Shown piece by piece: positions 18,791 through 29,323 of a stretch of DNA of 64,000 nucleotides; the stretch's first letter is position 1; each line of letters opens with the position of its first letter. Source of the DNA: Thioalkalivibrio sp. ALJ7 (lineage in GTDB: Bacteria > Pseudomonadota > Gammaproteobacteria > Ectothiorhodospirales > Ectothiorhodospiraceae). The translations under genes and the position numbers were made by a program. The stretch lies in the NCBI RefSeq assembly GCF_000376865.1, contig NZ_AQXQ01000004.1, positions 1 through 64,000 on the forward strand, read 5' to 3'. Under the pieces are notes generated by a model. It saw nothing but the letters and a program-made list of their open reading frames with translations, did no database searches and was not told where the DNA came from.

Positions 18791-20062
18791 TTACTGCAGC
18801 GCCGTGCGTAAATGATCGGCCAGGGCTCCGCGTTCGACAGATACCTGTTCGCCGCCCTGCGATCTTAACGGCTTCACCGTCACCGTGCCCCCGGCGTGTT
18901 CGTCACTCCCGAGCACCAGGGCATACTGAGCACCCAGACGGTCGGCTCGCTTCATCTGCGACTTGAAACTACCGCCACCGCAGTGCTGGACCAGGGTCCG
19001 TCCGGGCAGTTCACCGCGCAGTGTTTCAGCCAGTTGCAGCGCTGGGCCCGTGAGCTCGTCACCACCAACAATCAGATACACATCCGGGCCAGGGGCCGCC
19101 GGGGCATCTTCGCGCGCCTCGAGCAGGGCCACCAGTCGCTCCAGACCCATCGCCATGCCAATCGCCGGAGTCCCGCGTCCGCCCAGCTGCTCGACCAGGC
19201 CATCGTAACGGCCGCCGGCACAGACCGTGCCCTGGGCGCCGAGATCATCGGTGATCCATTCGAATACCGTGTGCGTATAGTAATCCAGGCCACGCACCAG
19301 CCGTGGGTTGTGCTCGAACGGAATACCCAAAGCCGCAAGGTGGTTGCAAAGGCCGTCAAAATGGGCCCGGGAAGCATCATCGAGATCATCCATCAGGCTC
19401 GGGGCCTGGGCCACGACCTCCCGGGTTGCCGGGTGCTTGCTGTCGAGGATGCGCATCGGATTGTCGTACAACCGCCGCTGCGCCTCTTCGTCCAGGGCGT
19501 CGCGATGCTGCTCGAAATAGGCGATCAGGTGGTCGCGATAGCGCTGACGACTCTCGGGGGTCCCCAGGGTGTTCAACTCCAGGCGTACGTTGGCCAGGCC
19601 CAGCATCCGCCACAGACGGGCCGTCATCGCCAGCATCTCGGCGTCGACATCCGGCCCCTGCAGGCCAAACACCTCGACTCCCACCTGATGGAACTGGCGG
19701 TAACGTCCCTTCTGCGGACGCTCGTGGCGGAACATCGGCCCGAGGTACCACAGCCGCTGCACCTGGTTGTGGAGTAACCCGTGCTGGATACCGGCACGCA
19801 CGCAGCTGGCGGTCCCCTCGGGGCGCAAACTCAGGCTGTCGCCATTGCGATCGTCAAAGGTGTACATCTCCTTCTCGACGATATCCGTCACATCCCCGAT
19901 GGAACGCTTGAACAACTCGGTCGCCTCCACGATCGGCATGCGGATCTCGTGGTAACCGTAGCCCTCCAGGACCTCGCGCAGGGTGGCTTCCAGATGCTGC
20001 CAGACGTGAATGGACTCGGGCAGGACGTCGTGCATCCCGCGGATGGATTGGATCGATTTCAT
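18791..20062 (-). CDS. hisS: Histidyl-tRNA synthetase
   Basis: 423-aa class II aminoacyl-tRNA synthetase. Motif 2 region [16 protein letters not shown], histidine motifs [15 protein letters not shown] and [14 protein letters not shown], and a C-terminal anticodon-binding domain are all present. The N-terminus [14 protein letters not shown] is typical. The gene normally between rodZ and hisS, ispG, is missing here; only 74 bp separate hisS from rodZ. Confidence 0.97.
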   Translation of the reverse strand: MKSIQSIRGMHDVLPESIHVWQHLEATLREVLEGYGYHEIRMPIVEATELFKRSIGDVTDIVEKEMYTFDDRNGDSLSLRPEGTASCVRAGIQHGLLHNQVQRLWYLGPMFRHERPQKGRYRQFHQVGVEVFGLQGPDVDAEMLAMTARLWRMLGLANVRLELNTLGTPESRQRYRDHLIAYFEQHRDALDEEAQRRLYDNPMRILDSKHPATREVVAQAPSLMDDLDDASRAHFDGLCNHLAALGIPFEHNPRLVRGLDYYTHTVFEWITDDLGAQGTVCAGGRYDGLVEQLGGRGTPAIGMAMGLERLVALLEAREDAPAAPGPDVYLIVGGDELTGPALQLAETLRGELPGRTLVQHCGGGSFKSQMKRADRLGAQYALVLGSDEHAGGTVTVKPLRSQGGEQVSVERGALADHLRTALQ

Positions 20063-20136
20063 GACTTCTTCTGATTATTTCGTGATGAACGCGCCGAAAC
20101 ACATCGGCAACGGCAACGGCAACGGCCCGCAGGCCC

Positions 20137-21336
20137 TTAGCCTTCCAGGTCGAAACGGGCGGTGCGGTCACCCCGGACATGCGGCTGGATGTCGACCGCT
20201 TCACCGTCCAGGGTGAGCGAGACGCCGCTGGCGTTTCCCAGAACCACGCGACCCGGAAGCTCCAGACGCACCTCCTCGCGATCGCCCTGGCTCAGCACAC
20301 CGGTCAGGACCACGTCGTCTGCGGCGTCGCGGATCTCCACCCAGGAGGTCTCGCTAAATTCCAATACCAGTAGCGCGCCACCGCCGTCATTGGCTGATGC
20401 CGACGGCGAAGCTTCCGCTGCGGCCAGCGGCGAGAGCGCTTCCTGCGTGTCCGCCGCTGCTCCCGCATCCTCCGACTCCGCGGCCCGCGACACCACGAGC
20501 TCGGTTAGTTCCTCGGCGGAAAACGTCGGTTCGGAAGACGCTGTCGGCGCCGCTTCGGCCTCGCCGCTGGGGGGCGGCGCAACGACGGGCTCCGGGCTGA
20601 CGGCCTCCGCGGATTCGGATGCCTCACTCGAAGACGCTGGGGCCTCAGAATCCACACCTTCCTGGGACGAGGCCTCCTCGGCCGCGCTTGCGTCCTGGGT
20701 ACTCGCGTCGTCACCGCTGGTCAGTCCATGCAACACATCCTGTGCATCTCCTAGGTTCAGCGAAGGCAGCACAGGGCTTTCCGTGCGTTCGTTCCAGGCG
20801 TACACCCCCAGACCCAGCAGCACCAGCAATAGCAACAGGGCGAGCCAATAGATGCCTCGCCCCCGGCGACGCCTAGGACCACGTGCAGAAGGCGTCGCCA
20901 CGGCACGCAATTCTGGATCCTCCAGCCCATGACGCTCAAAGGCCTGAATCCAGGGCGTTACATCCGCGCCCAATTCGCGGGCACAGGAGCGCAGATACCC
21001 GCGCACATAGGCGGGTGGCATATGGTGAAATCGGTTTGCCTCCAGGTCCTCCAGCGTGCCCCGCCCAAGATGGATGCGACTCGCAAGCGTTGCCGTATCC
21101 AGCCCAGCCACCTCGCGCGCGCGGCGCAGGCTTGCACCCGGTTCGTGATCACCTTCGGCGACATCCGACTCCGAAGGAGTTGGTCGGTCGCGGCTGGTCA
21201 GCCCATTCGCTGCAGAAAAGGACGGCTCGGGATCGGGGTCCGCCGAATCCGTCCTGAGTGGGGCCACATTCCCTGTCGAATCATCCACCTCGTCAACGCG
21301 TCCCAATCCTGGCTCCTTGTCATGCGGCTCCTTCAC
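20137..21336 (-). CDS. rodZ: Cell-shape protein RodZ
   Basis: 399-aa bitopic membrane protein that links MreB filaments to the elongation machinery. The cytoplasmic part has an Xre-like helix-turn-helix (about residues 68-140, ASLRRAREVAGLDTATLA through PPAYVRGYLRSCAREL). A basic patch RRRRGRG precedes the single membrane helix (about 182-200). A long Ser/Ala/Glu-rich linker (about 225-315) leads to the periplasmic DUF4115 domain (LEFSETSWVEIRDA). It overlaps pilF by 4 bp. The acidic low-complexity linker is longer than in E. coli. Confidence 0.94.
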   Translation of the reverse strand: MKEPHDKEPGLGRVDEVDDSTGNVAPLRTDSADPDPEPSFSAANGLTSRDRPTPSESDVAEGDHEPGASLRRAREVAGLDTATLASRIHLGRGTLEDLEANRFHHMPPAYVRGYLRSCARELGADVTPWIQAFERHGLEDPELRAVATPSARGPRRRRGRGIYWLALLLLLVLLGLGVYAWNERTESPVLPSLNLGDAQDVLHGLTSGDDASTQDASAAEEASSQEGVDSEAPASSSEASESAEAVSPEPVVAPPPSGEAEAAPTASSEPTFSAEELTELVVSRAAESEDAGAAADTQEALSPLAAAEASPSASANDGGGALLVLEFSETSWVEIRDAADDVVLTGVLSQGDREEVRLELPGRVVLGNASGVSLTLDGEAVDIQPHVRGDRTARFDLEG

Positions 21337-22103
21337 CCTTCACGCTCCAGTCGCCGTACCTCGTTGTTTTCCGCACTGTCGGGGTACTGACGATTGAGGC
21401 GTTCCGCGCAGGCATTGGCTGCGCGACGGTTGCCCAGCGCAGTTTCCGCCTGATAGCACAGCAACAGCGTCTCGGCATTCTCGACATTCTGGCTATCCAG
21501 GCGCTGCAGGAACGCACGCGTCTGCATCGGCCGGTCATCCTCGTAGGTCAGGCGCGCCAGTTCCAGCAACGCGCGCGGGTATTGCGGGTTCAGTTCCAGA
21601 GCGCGGCGCAGCTGGCGTTCCGCGGACTCGATATCACCGGCATCGGCATGGCAAACGCCCGAGTTCATGTACGCGATGTCGCGACGATCATAGTCGGGAT
21701 TGTCGATCGCCTTGGCGAACAACTCCTGAGCCTCGTCGAAGTCCTCCCGACCACACAGCAGCGCACCCAGGTTGGTCTGCGCAAACGGGTTGCCCGAATC
21801 ACGCCGCAGGGCACGCCGATAGTGATCTTCGGCCTGCGCGGACTCGCCCTTGCGCTCCATCACCGCGGCCATCCCAATGTTGGCCAGCGCATAGCCGGGA
21901 TCGTAATCCAGCGCCCGCCGCAGGTTGCGTTCCGCCTGTTCGAACTCGCCTTCACGCAGGTACCCAATACCCAGCTCGGCGTGCACCTCGGCCGCCTCCT
22001 CGCGCTCGCCGGATACCGGCCGGTCCGCCGTCGCCGCACAGCCACCCACCAGTAGCGCCAGGGCGAGCACCCCGGCGATCCGCAAACCTGTGCGTGCGGT
22101 CAT
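21333..22103 (-). CDS. pilF: Type IV pilus biogenesis lipoprotein PilF/PilW (TPR)
   Basis: 256-aa lipoprotein with a type II signal peptide (LLVGGCAA, Cys22) and about six TPR units, for example [22 protein letters not shown] and [18 protein letters not shown]. PilF/PilW is the pilotin for the outer-membrane secretin PilQ. Gene order rlmN-pilF-rodZ is conserved. Start and stop overlap neighbours by 4 bp on both sides, indicating translational coupling. Confidence 0.92.
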   Translation of the reverse strand: MTARTGLRIAGVLALALLVGGCAATADRPVSGEREEAAEVHAELGIGYLREGEFEQAERNLRRALDYDPGYALANIGMAAVMERKGESAQAEDHYRRALRRDSGNPFAQTNLGALLCGREDFDEAQELFAKAIDNPDYDRRDIAYMNSGVCHADAGDIESAERQLRRALELNPQYPRALLELARLTYEDDRPMQTRAFLQRLDSQNVENAETLLLCYQAETALGNRRAANACAERLNRQYPDSAENNEVRRLEREG

Positions 22104-23233
22104 GAAACCCTCCGGTCAGTCTGCGGCAACTCGGCGTGCAGGCGGAACATCCGCATCCCACGATTCGTTCGATCCTCAACCTGCCCTACCAACTGGCCAC
22201 AGGCGGCGTCGATGTCGTCGCCCCGGGTCCGGCGAACCGTGGTGACATAACCCGCCTTCTGCAAGCGCCGCTCAAAGGCCAGCACATCGGCCTCCTGCGG
22301 ACGATCAAAAGGCGCCCCCGGGAACGGGTTGAACGGGATCAGATTGATCTTGCCAGGGATGCCCCGAAGCAGCCCCGCCAACTCATTGGCGTGTTCGGGC
22401 TGGTCATTCACCCCCGCCAGCAGAACGTACTCGAAGGTCACGCCACTGTGGGCGTCGGTCGCCTCGACGTAGCGGCGGCAACTGTCCAGTAGCTGGGCAA
22501 TCGGATACTTGCGATTGATCGGCACCAGACGATCGCGCAAGGCATCGTTCGGGGCGTGCAGGCTCACGGCCAGGGCAACATCCGTGTGTTCACTCAAGCG
22601 GTCCAGCGCCGGCACCAGACCGGAGGTCGACAGCGTCACCCGCCGGCGGCTCAGGCCGTAGGCGTTGTCGTCAGTCATCAACTGACAGGCCGGGACGACT
22701 GCATCGAAATTGGCCAGCGGCTCGCCCATGCCCATCAGGACCACGTTGCTGACCGCCCGCTTGCGACCCTCGGGGGCCGGCAGGCGCTGCATGGCCAGCC
22801 AGACCTGGCCAATGATTTCAGCGCTGGTCAGGTTGCGGTTGAAGCCTTGCTGGGCGGTGGAGCAGAAGGTGCAGTCCAGCGCGCATCCGACCTGGGAGGA
22901 GATACAAAGCGTGCCGCGTCCGCCCTCGGGGATGAAGACGGTTTCAATGGCATTGCCATCGGGGAGCCGCAGCACCCACTTGACGGTGCCATCGGAGGAG
23001 GCCTTTTCCAGGCCGATCTCGGGCACCTGGATCTCAGTCTCGCGCGCCAGACGCTCGCGCAGCTTGCGCGAGACGTCGGTCATTTGATCGAAGTCGATGA
23101 CCCCGCGCTGATGGATCCATTTGATCAGCTGGGTGGCACGAAAACGCGGCTCGCCCCACTGCGCCAGCAGCTCGACAAGCTGTTGGTGGCTGTAGCCCAG
23201 CAGATTCAGGGGAGTGGAGGATGCGCGTGCCAT
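22100..23233 (-). CDS. rlmN: Dual-specificity 23S rRNA/tRNA adenine C2-methyltransferase RlmN
   Basis: 377-aa radical-SAM enzyme that methylates A2503 of 23S rRNA and A37 of some tRNAs. The CX3CX2C cluster motif is in [15 protein letters not shown]. The C-terminal catalytic Cys is in [18 protein letters not shown]-binding GMGEPLANF is also visible. ATG 23233 is chosen by homology ([20 protein letters not shown]); the frame stays open for another 98 codons upstream, but that extension crosses the ndk terminator hairpins and has no homology. Its own Shine-Dalgarno is weak. Confidence 0.95.
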   Translation of the reverse strand: MARASSTPLNLLGYSHQQLVELLAQWGEPRFRATQLIKWIHQRGVIDFDQMTDVSRKLRERLARETEIQVPEIGLEKASSDGTVKWVLRLPDGNAIETVFIPEGGRGTLCISSQVGCALDCTFCSTAQQGFNRNLTSAEIIGQVWLAMQRLPAPEGRKRAVSNVVLMGMGEPLANFDAVVPACQLMTDDNAYGLSRRRVTLSTSGLVPALDRLSEHTDVALAVSLHAPNDALRDRLVPINRKYPIAQLLDSCRRYVEATDAHSGVTFEYVLLAGVNDQPEHANELAGLLRGIPGKINLIPFNPFPGAPFDRPQEADVLAFERRLQKAGYVTTVRRTRGDDIDAACGQLVGQVEDRTNRGMRMFRLHAELPQTDRRVS

Positions 23234-23286
23234 AACAGGGACCGATTGACTCAAGTTCCCTAGTGTACTGCGCCAAAGGGATGCCT

Positions 23287-23319
23287 GCCTACGGGGCCGC
23301 ATGCATCGGCCCCGTAGGC
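23287..23319 (-). terminator. Strong 13-bp stem hairpin between ndk and rlmN
   Basis: A perfect dyad (stem arms 23287-23299 and 23307-23319, loop CATGCAT) lies between ndk and rlmN. No T-run follows in the minus direction, so by itself it is not a classic intrinsic terminator. It could be an RNA stability element or back up the terminator at 23323-23341. Confidence 0.5.
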
Positions 23320-23322
23320 GAC

Positions 23323-23341
23323 AAAACCCGGTATTACCGGG
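23323..23341 (-). terminator. Intrinsic terminator overlapping the ndk stop codon
   Basis: On the minus strand CCCGGT-AAT-ACCGGG forms a 6-bp stem directly followed by TTTT. The hairpin contains the last ndk codons and the TAA stop, so translating ribosomes would cover it. This may couple termination to translation of the ndk end. Confidence 0.55.
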
Positions 23342-23765
23342 TGCGCGGGCAGACGCCGTCGTCGCCGAAGAAGAAGGCGATCTCGCGCTCGGCGGTTTCC
23401 GGGGCATCGGAGCCGTGCACGGCGTTCTCGTCGATGGAGACGGCGAAGTCGGCACGGATAGTGCCCGGGGCCGCTTCCTTCGGGTTGGTCGCGCCCATGA
23501 TGTCGCGGTTCTTGGCGATGGCGTCATCGCCTTCCAGGACCTGCACCAGCACCGGGCCGGAGATCATGAATTCGACCAGATCGTTGAAGAATGGGCGTTC
23601 CTTGTGCACGCCGTAGAAACCCTCGGCCTGTTCACGGCTAAGGTGCATCATGCGCGCACCGACGATCTTCAGTCCGGCCTTCTCGAAGCGGCCGATGATG
23701 TCGCCGATCGCGTTCTTGGCAACGGCGTCAGGCTTGATGATGGAAAGGGTGCGTTCAACGGCCAT
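23334..23765 (-). CDS. ndk: Nucleoside diphosphate kinase
   Basis: 143-aa enzyme moving gamma-phosphate from ATP to NDPs. Catalytic His117 is in [16 protein letters not shown], and the N-terminus [10 protein letters not shown] is typical. Length is standard for bacterial Ndk. It lies upstream of rlmN as in many gammaproteobacteria and is followed by two hairpins, so rlmN may need its own promoter or read-through. Confidence 0.97.
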   Translation of the reverse strand: MAVERTLSIIKPDAVAKNAIGDIIGRFEKAGLKIVGARMMHLSREQAEGFYGVHKERPFFNDLVEFMISGPVLVQVLEGDDAIAKNRDIMGATNPKEAAPGTIRADFAVSIDENAVHGSDAPETAEREIAFFFGDDGVCPRTR

Positions 23766-23938
23766 GGGACGGCTCTCCTGCTACTTGGATTGAAGATCGG
23801 TCGCCGAGTCCGCCCTGGAAACGAGAGAACCCGCCGAACAGCGGGTTCCCAACGCAAAATCAACGCGGACACAACGTGCGGCGCGTAGTCTAGCGACCTG
23901 ACGCTCCCGCGGCAATCCGCCGCCAAAAACCTCAATTT

Positions 23939-24171
23939 CACCACGAAGCACACGAAGGCACGAAGAAGGTCAAGGTCGGTTGAACCACGGAGTTCTCGGA
24001 GGACACGGAGCCAATGGATGAAAAACATCAAAGTACTGGGCTGGGGCGTTAACCAAACCCGAAACCGGATGGTGCTTCAACGCATTTCCCTTCTCTGTGT
24101 CCTCTGTGTTCTCCGTGGTGGAAAAGGGTTTCGCCCTTGAATTTCTTCGTGCCTTCGTGAGCTTCGTGGTG
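23939..24171. repeat. Inverted-repeat element, copy A (CACCACGAAG family)
   Basis: The 437 bp between ndk and iscX contain this 233-bp element and no gene. Its ends are inverted: CACCACGAAGCACACGAAGG at the left and the near-complement CTTCGTGAGCTTCGTGGTG at the right. An inner inverted pair is of the type ACCACGGAG...CTCCGTGGT. Copy B at 32506-32762 shares the ends and inner motifs. The centre differs between copies. No ORF or transposase is present. Confidence 0.8.
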
Positions 24172-24202
24172 AATACACGCCCCGGATCACCAGGGCGCCC
24201 GG

Positions 24203-24412
24203 TCAGTCGTCGACGTCGGCTTCGTCCATCCACGCGGCCTGGATCGCTTCCAGGATGCGTTCGCCGGAGCGTTCCGGGTCGTCGTCGAATTCCGGCAGGT
24301 TCATCACCCACTGGCGCAGGTCCATGAAATTGATGTTGCGCGGGTCAACGTCCGGGTGTTCATCGGCCAGCTGCATCGCGATTTCCTGGGTGTCGGTCCA
24401 CTTCATCGCCAT
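24203..24412 (-). CDS. iscX: Fe-S assembly accessory protein IscX (YfhJ)
   Basis: 69-aa acidic protein that binds IscS and modulates cluster assembly, possibly as an iron adaptor. The core KWTDTQEIAMQLAD, NFMDLRQWVMNLPEFDDDP and ILEAIQAAWMDE match the family over full length. Last gene of the isc operon. The ATG two codons downstream (24406) has the better-spaced GAGGGG, so the true start could be there. Confidence 0.93.
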   Translation of the reverse strand: MAMKWTDTQEIAMQLADEHPDVDPRNINFMDLRQWVMNLPEFDDDPERSGERILEAIQAAWMDEADVDD

Positions 24413-24420
24413 CCCCTCGC

Positions 24421-24759
24421 TCAGTGGTTTTCGGAAACCTGATTGATGGTGTACTTGGGCAGTTCCACCACCAGGTCAGTATCGGCCACCAGCGCCTGAC
24501 AGGACAGGCGCGAATCCGGTTCCAGGCCCCAGGCCTTGTCCAGCATGTCCTCCTCGTCCTCGGTCGGCTCCTCAAGGCTGTCGAAGCCCTCGCGCACGTA
24601 GACGTGACAAGTCGTGCAGGCACAGGACTTCTCGCAGGCGTGTTCGATCTCGATGCCGTTCTTCAGCGCGAGATCGCAAATGCTGATACCCGGATCGGCC
24701 TCGATAGAGGCCCCCTCCGGGCAGATTTCCTCGTGGGGCAAAAAGATTACCTGGGGCAT
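24421..24759 (-). CDS. fdx: ISC-type [2Fe-2S] ferredoxin
   Basis: 112-aa adrenodoxin-type ferredoxin supplying electrons to Fe-S assembly. The cluster ligands are seen in ACEKSCACTTCHVYV (C-x5-C-x2-C pattern) plus the distal Cys in LSCQAL. The acidic stretch EEPTEDEEDMLDKAWGLEPDSRLSC-type region is family-typical. It sits between hscA and iscX with 2 and 8 bp gaps. Confidence 0.95.
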   Translation of the reverse strand: MPQVIFLPHEEICPEGASIEADPGISICDLALKNGIEIEHACEKSCACTTCHVYVREGFDSLEEPTEDEEDMLDKAWGLEPDSRLSCQALVADTDLVVELPKYTINQVSENH

Positions 24760-24761
24760 GT

Positions 24762-26645
24762 TCAGTTCCCTGCGTCGTATTCGCTAACGTTATGGCCGGC
24801 CAGCGCCCGCCGAATGCTGTCGTTCATGCGCCGCGCGACAAAGGCCTCGGAGGCCTTTTCGACCCGCTTGCGCGCGGCCTCAATGGCGTCGGGGTCGCTG
24901 CCCTTCTCGCGCTCCTCGCGTAGCGCGTCGCGCGCGTGTTCAATGGTGTTGCGCTCTTCCGGCTCCAGGTAGCGGTCGCCGTCGGTCGCGAGCGCGGCAT
25001 CCAGCGCCTCAAGCACGCGGTCGGCCTCCACCTGCTGCTCGCGCAGGCGGCGCGCCTCCATATCCTCGCGGGCGGAAGACGCGGAGTCGCGCAGCATCTG
25101 CTCGATCTCGGAGTCGGTCAGTCCGTAACTCGGCTTGACCTCGATATGCGCCTCGACCCCCTGGGTCTGCTCGCGCGCGGTCACATTGAGCAGGCCGTCC
25201 GCATCCACCTGGAAGGTGACCCGGATGCGCGCGGCGCCAGCCACCATCGGCGGGATACCGGACAGGGTGAATTGCGCCAGCGAGCGATTGGCATCGACCA
25301 CATCGCGTTCGCCTTGTAACACGTGCAGCGACATAGCGGTCTGGCCATCCTTGAAGGTCGTGAATTCCTGGGCCCGCGTGACCGGGATCGTGGTGTTGCG
25401 CGGGACGATGAACTCGACCAGCCCGCCCATCGTCTCCAGCCCCAGCGACAACGGGATCACGTCCAGCAGGAGCAGCTCGGTGTCCGGCTTGTTACCGGCC
25501 AGGATATCGGCCTGCTGGGCCGCACCGATCGCCACCACCCGATCCGGATCAATGCCCGCATGCGGAGCGCGGCCGAAGAAACCCTCGACGGCTTCGCGTA
25601 CAGCCGGCATACGCGTGGAGCCCCCGACCAGCACGACCTCGTCGATCGCCCCGGTCTCCAGCCCGGCATCCGCCAGCACCTGCTTGCAGGCCTCCATGGT
25701 GCGATCCAGCAGGGGCTGTGCAAGGGTCACCAGTGTCGATCGGTCCAGCGCGCCCGACCAGGTGCTGTCATCGGCGCGAACCACCTCGACCGGAGTGCTC
25801 TCCGCCTCGGTCAGGGCTTCCTTCGCCTGACGGGCGGCCATCAGCACGCGCCGCAGGCGCTGGGGATCGGTCTCGCCGGCCATCCCGGCCTGGTTTAGCA
25901 GCCAGTCGGCAATCGCGCGGTCAATGTCGTCACCCCCGAGGGCCGAGTCACCACCCGTGGCCAGCACCTCGAACACCCCGCGGCGCAGCTGCAGGATGGA
26001 GATATCGAAGGTGCCGCCACCCAGGTCGTACACCGCAATGGTGCTTTCCTCGCCCTGGTCCAGCCCGTAGGCGACCGCAGCGGCGGTGGGCTCGCTGATC
26101 AGGCGAAAGACGTTCAGGCCGGCCAGTTGCGCCGCGTCTCGCGTGGCCTGGCGCTGGGCGTCATCGAAGTAGGCCGGCACGGTGATCACCACGCCTTCCA
26201 GTTCGTCGCCCAGGGTGGCCTCGGCGCGCTGGCGCAGGGTATGCAGGATGTCGGCCGAGACCTCGACGGCGGTCTTGTCACCGGCCACGGTCTCGATCCG
26301 AGGGACGCTGGATTCGCCGGTCTTGAGCCGGAATGGCAGTTCACCGGAGAGCCGCGCGACATCATGGGCCCCGCGCCCGATCAGGCGCTTCACCGAGGCG
26401 ATCGTGTTGTGCGGATCATCCGCGGCGTGTTCGGCCGCTGCGTGCCCCACGGTCACCGCGTCCGCGGCGTAGTGCACCACCGACGGCAAGATGTGACGAC
26501 CCTCTGCGTCCGGCAGGGTATCCGCCTCCCCACTACGCACGGTGGCGACCAGCGAGTGGGTGGTACCAAGATCGATCCCGGCGGCCAGGTGGCGCTGATG
26601 CGGCGCCGATTCGGCTCCGGGTTCGGTGATCTGCAATAACGCCAT
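24762..26645 (-). CDS. hscA: Hsp70-type chaperone HscA for Fe-S transfer
   Basis: 627-aa Hsp70 that recognises the LPPVK motif of IscU and helps release its cluster. The ATPase domain shows [28 protein letters not shown] and [13 protein letters not shown]. The substrate-binding domain (about 390-500) and a helical lid follow. Length fits HscA rather than DnaK; no DnaK-type acidic C-terminal tail is present. Operon partner of hscB and fdx. Confidence 0.96.
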   Translation of the reverse strand: MALLQITEPGAESAPHQRHLAAGIDLGTTHSLVATVRSGEADTLPDAEGRHILPSVVHYAADAVTVGHAAAEHAADDPHNTIASVKRLIGRGAHDVARLSGELPFRLKTGESSVPRIETVAGDKTAVEVSADILHTLRQRAEATLGDELEGVVITVPAYFDDAQRQATRDAAQLAGLNVFRLISEPTAAAVAYGLDQGEESTIAVYDLGGGTFDISILQLRRGVFEVLATGGDSALGGDDIDRAIADWLLNQAGMAGETDPQRLRRVLMAARQAKEALTEAESTPVEVVRADDSTWSGALDRSTLVTLAQPLLDRTMEACKQVLADAGLETGAIDEVVLVGGSTRMPAVREAVEGFFGRAPHAGIDPDRVVAIGAAQQADILAGNKPDTELLLLDVIPLSLGLETMGGLVEFIVPRNTTIPVTRAQEFTTFKDGQTAMSLHVLQGERDVVDANRSLAQFTLSGIPPMVAGAARIRVTFQVDADGLLNVTAREQTQGVEAHIEVKPSYGLTDSEIEQMLRDSASSAREDMEARRLREQQVEADRVLEALDAALATDGDRYLEPEERNTIEHARDALREEREKGSDPDAIEAARKRVEKASEAFVARRMNDSIRRALAGHNVSEYDAGN

Positions 26646-26661
26646 CGGGTATTCGGCTCCT

Positions 26662-27204
26662 TCACTCGGCCGCGGATTGATTACCGCGCGCCAGGCTTTG
26701 TCGGGTACGTTTCAGTTCATCCAGCAACCGGTCGAAGAAACGCAGCTCCAGCACCCGGTCCTTGGCATTTGCCATCGGGGCTTCCGGATCTTTCAGGGCG
26801 TCGGCGACCTTCGTCCGCGCCTCGGCCCGAGCCTGTTCCAGCTCAACGCCGGCGGCCTCAACGGCTGCGACATCCTGCGTGGACTCCGCCTCTTCCAGGC
26901 GCTCGCGCCACTCGATCTGGGCCTCAATGAACTCAATGTCCTGGCTGGTATCACGCTCAGGATCGAAGTCCACACCGGTACGCTCCAGCATACGGACCGC
27001 ACGCCGGTAATCGTCCGCCAGGATCGCGTAGGCTTCATTCACATCGGCGGCCACCGCCGCGGCCATGCGCCGCGCCTGATCGCCCTGGCGCACAAAGCGG
27101 TCCGGATGCAGCTCCGCCTGCAAACGGCGAAAGCGCTCATCCAGCTGCGACCGGTCGACCTCGAAGGCCACCGGCAGATCAAACTGTTCGAATGGGTCGG
27201 TCAT
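26662..27204 (-). CDS. hscB: J-domain co-chaperone HscB
   Basis: 180 aa from ATG 27204. An upstream open extension to 27273 has no homology, and GGGGA precedes the chosen ATG. The N-terminal J-domain has HPD in [11 protein letters not shown] (about residue 35). The C-terminal three-helix domain that binds IscU follows. HscB delivers IscU to HscA and stimulates its ATPase. Confidence 0.94.
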   Translation of the reverse strand: MTDPFEQFDLPVAFEVDRSQLDERFRRLQAELHPDRFVRQGDQARRMAAAVAADVNEAYAILADDYRRAVRMLERTGVDFDPERDTSQDIEFIEAQIEWRERLEEAESTQDVAAVEAAGVELEQARAEARTKVADALKDPEAPMANAKDRVLELRFFDRLLDELKRTRQSLARGNQSAAE

Positions 27205-27298
27205 CACATCCCCGGTTGGCAGGCAGGCAACAAAAGAAAAGGGGTGGGACGACAACTGGAAGCCAGTCGCCATACACCACCCCGGATGCGATGCTCAG

Positions 27299-27622
27299 TC
27301 AGATGCTGAAGCTTTCACCGCAGCCGCACCGGGCTTTCTCGTTCGGATTATTGAACCTGAACCCTTCGTTCAGGCCTTCCTTGCCAAAATCCAGCTCGGT
27401 CCCGTCGAGGTACACGAGGGATTTCGGATTGACCACCATCTTCACGCCACGATCCTCGAAGACGGTATCGGTCTCCTCGACATCGTCGGCGAACTCGACC
27501 ACGTAGGCCATGCCCGAGCAGCCGGTCGTCCTGACGCCCAGCCGGACGCCCACTCCCTTGCCTCGTTTCTCGAGGAAGTTGTGGATACGCTCGGCTGCGG
27601 GTTCGGTCACTGTAATCGCCAT
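27299..27622 (-). CDS. iscA: A-type Fe-S carrier IscA
   Basis: 107 aa from ATG 27622, with the three ligand cysteines at positions identical to E. coli IscA: Cys35 (TTGCSGMAY), Cys99 and Cys101 (RCGCGESF). It carries Fe-S clusters or iron to target proteins. Overlapping upstream frame sequence is not part of the gene. Eight bp separate it from iscU. Confidence 0.96.
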   Translation of the reverse strand: MAITVTEPAAERIHNFLEKRGKGVGVRLGVRTTGCSGMAYVVEFADDVEETDTVFEDRGVKMVVNPKSLVYLDGTELDFGKEGLNEGFRFNNPNEKARCGCGESFSI

Positions 27623-27630
27623 TGGGTGCC

Positions 27631-28038
27631 TCAGGCAGACTTCTTGTCGGCTTCCGCGGCGCCGTGGCGCTCCTGGTAATTGGACACGGCGGCCTTGATC
27701 GCATCCTCGGCCAGCACCGAGCAGTGGATCTTCACCGGCGGCAGGGCCAGTTCTTCCGCGATCTGCGTATTCTTGATCTGGCTCGCCTCTTCCAGAGTCT
27801 TGCCGCGCACCCACTCGGTCAGCAGCGAGCTGGAGGCGATCGCGGAACCGCAGCCGTAGGTCTTGAACTTGGCATCCTCGATGATGCCTTCGTCGTTGAC
27901 CTTGATCTGCAGCTTCATCACGTCGCCGCAGGCCGGAGCGCCAACCATGCCGGTGCCGACCGTGTCGTCGTTCTTGTCGAAGCTGCCGACGTTGCGCGGA
28001 TTTTCGTAGTGGTCCAGAACCTTGTCACTGTAAGCCAT
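27631..28038 (-). CDS. iscU: Fe-S cluster scaffold IscU
   Basis: 135-aa scaffold on which clusters are built. Ligand cysteines Cys37 (APACGDV), Cys63 (YGCGSA) and Cys106 ([11 protein letters not shown]) are present, as is the HscA recognition motif LPPVK (residues 99-103). The C-terminal tail [11 protein letters not shown] is slightly longer than in E. coli. Confidence 0.97.
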   Translation of the reverse strand: MAYSDKVLDHYENPRNVGSFDKNDDTVGTGMVGAPACGDVMKLQIKVNDEGIIEDAKFKTYGCGSAIASSSLLTEWVRGKTLEEASQIKNTQIAEELALPPVKIHCSVLAEDAIKAAVSNYQERHGAAEADKKSA

Positions 28039-28093
28039 GACCGTTCTCCTCTTGCGTGTGTACGCGTTACGTTCGTGTTGCCGAGTCGGAAGC

Positions 28094-29317
28094 CTAGTGG
28101 GCCGCCCACTCGACGGTGCTCAGATCGATGCCGTCCTGGTACATCTCCCACAGCGGCGAGAGTTCGCGCAGCTTGCCGACCGCAGCGCGCACAATCTTCA
28201 CCGTATGGTCGATCTCCTCCACGGTCGTGTAGCGACCGATGGAGAAACGAATGGAGCTGTGTGCCAGTTCGTCGTCGCGGCCCAGAGCGCGCAGGACATA
28301 GGACGGTTCCAGGCTCGCCGAGGTACAGGCCGAACCCGATGACACGGCGATGTCGCGCAGCGCCATGATCAGACTTTCGCCCTCGACGAAGTTGAACGAG
28401 ACGTTCAGGTTGTGCGCCACGCGCTGCTCCTGGTCACCGTTCAGGTAAACCTCTTCCATGCCATCAAGACCGGCCCACAGGCGATCCCGCAGCATGCGGA
28501 CACGCTCCAGTTCGGAACCCATCTCGGCGCCTGCGAGGCGGAAGGCCTCGCCCATACCCACAATCTGATGCGGCGCCAATGTGCCGGAACGCATGCCGCG
28601 CTCATGGCCGCCTCCGTGCATCTGTGCCTCGATCCGTACGCGCGGCTTGCGGCGTACAAACAGCGCACCAATGCCCTTCGGGCCGTAGGTCTTGTGCGCG
28701 GAGAAGCTCATCAGGTCCACCGGCAGATTGGACAGGTTGATCGCCACTTTGCCGGTCGACTGGGCCGCATCCACATGGAACACGATCCCGCGCTCGCGGC
28801 ACAGGTTGCCGATCGCCTCGATGTCCTGGATGACCCCAATCTCGTTGTTCACGTGCATCACCGAGACGACGATGGTGTCATCGCGCATCGCGTCTTCCAG
28901 CTCCTGCATGTCGACCAGACCGTTTTCCTTCACGCCCAGGTAGGTCACCTCGAAACCTTCTCGCTCCAGCTGCCGCGTGGTATCAAGCACAGCCTTGTGC
29001 TCCGTCTTCACGGTGATGATGTGCTTGCCCTTGCGCTGGTAGAAATGCGCGGCACCCTTGATCGCCAGGTTATCGGCCTCGGTCGCACCGGAGGTCCAGA
29101 TAATCTCCTTGGGATCGGCCCCTACCAGCTCGGCGACCTGGCCGCGAGCGTTCTCCGCAGCTTTCTCCGCGGCCCAGCCGAAGCTGTGGCTGCGCGAGGC
29201 CGGGTTGCCGAACAGGCCATCCTTGGTCAGACAGCCCGTCATTTTTTCCGCCACACGCTCGTCGACCGGCGTGGTCGAAGAATAGTCGAGATAGATCGGC
29301 AGTTTCAGGTTGCTCAT
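28094..29317 (-). CDS. iscS: Cysteine desulfurase IscS
   Basis: 407-aa PLP enzyme that takes sulfur from cysteine for Fe-S clusters, tRNA thiolation and other cofactors. The PLP Lys lies in [16 protein letters not shown]. The mobile catalytic loop has [17 protein letters not shown] with the persulfide Cys. The N-terminus [13 protein letters not shown] is typical. It is the first enzyme gene after iscR. Confidence 0.97.
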   Translation of the reverse strand: MSNLKLPIYLDYSSTTPVDERVAEKMTGCLTKDGLFGNPASRSHSFGWAAEKAAENARGQVAELVGADPKEIIWTSGATEADNLAIKGAAHFYQRKGKHIITVKTEHKAVLDTTRQLEREGFEVTYLGVKENGLVDMQELEDAMRDDTIVVSVMHVNNEIGVIQDIEAIGNLCRERGIVFHVDAAQSTGKVAINLSNLPVDLMSFSAHKTYGPKGIGALFVRRKPRVRIEAQMHGGGHERGMRSGTLAPHQIVGMGEAFRLAGAEMGSELERVRMLRDRLWAGLDGMEEVYLNGDQEQRVAHNLNVSFNFVEGESLIMALRDIAVSSGSACTSASLEPSYVLRALGRDDELAHSSIRFSIGRYTTVEEIDHTVKIVRAAVGKLRELSPLWEMYQDGIDLSTVEWAAH

Positions 29318-29323
29318 TGCGCG

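Noticed and set aside
20162-20851. Ser/Ala-rich 229-codon plus-strand frame opposite rodZ
   Set aside because: It mirrors the low-complexity linker of RodZ; the rodZ frame has the HTH, membrane helix and DUF4115 domains.
23234-23527. N-terminal extension of RlmN
   Set aside because: The extra 98 codons run over the ndk terminator and part of ndk and are Ser/Pro/Arg-rich without similarity; ATG 23233 matches the family start.
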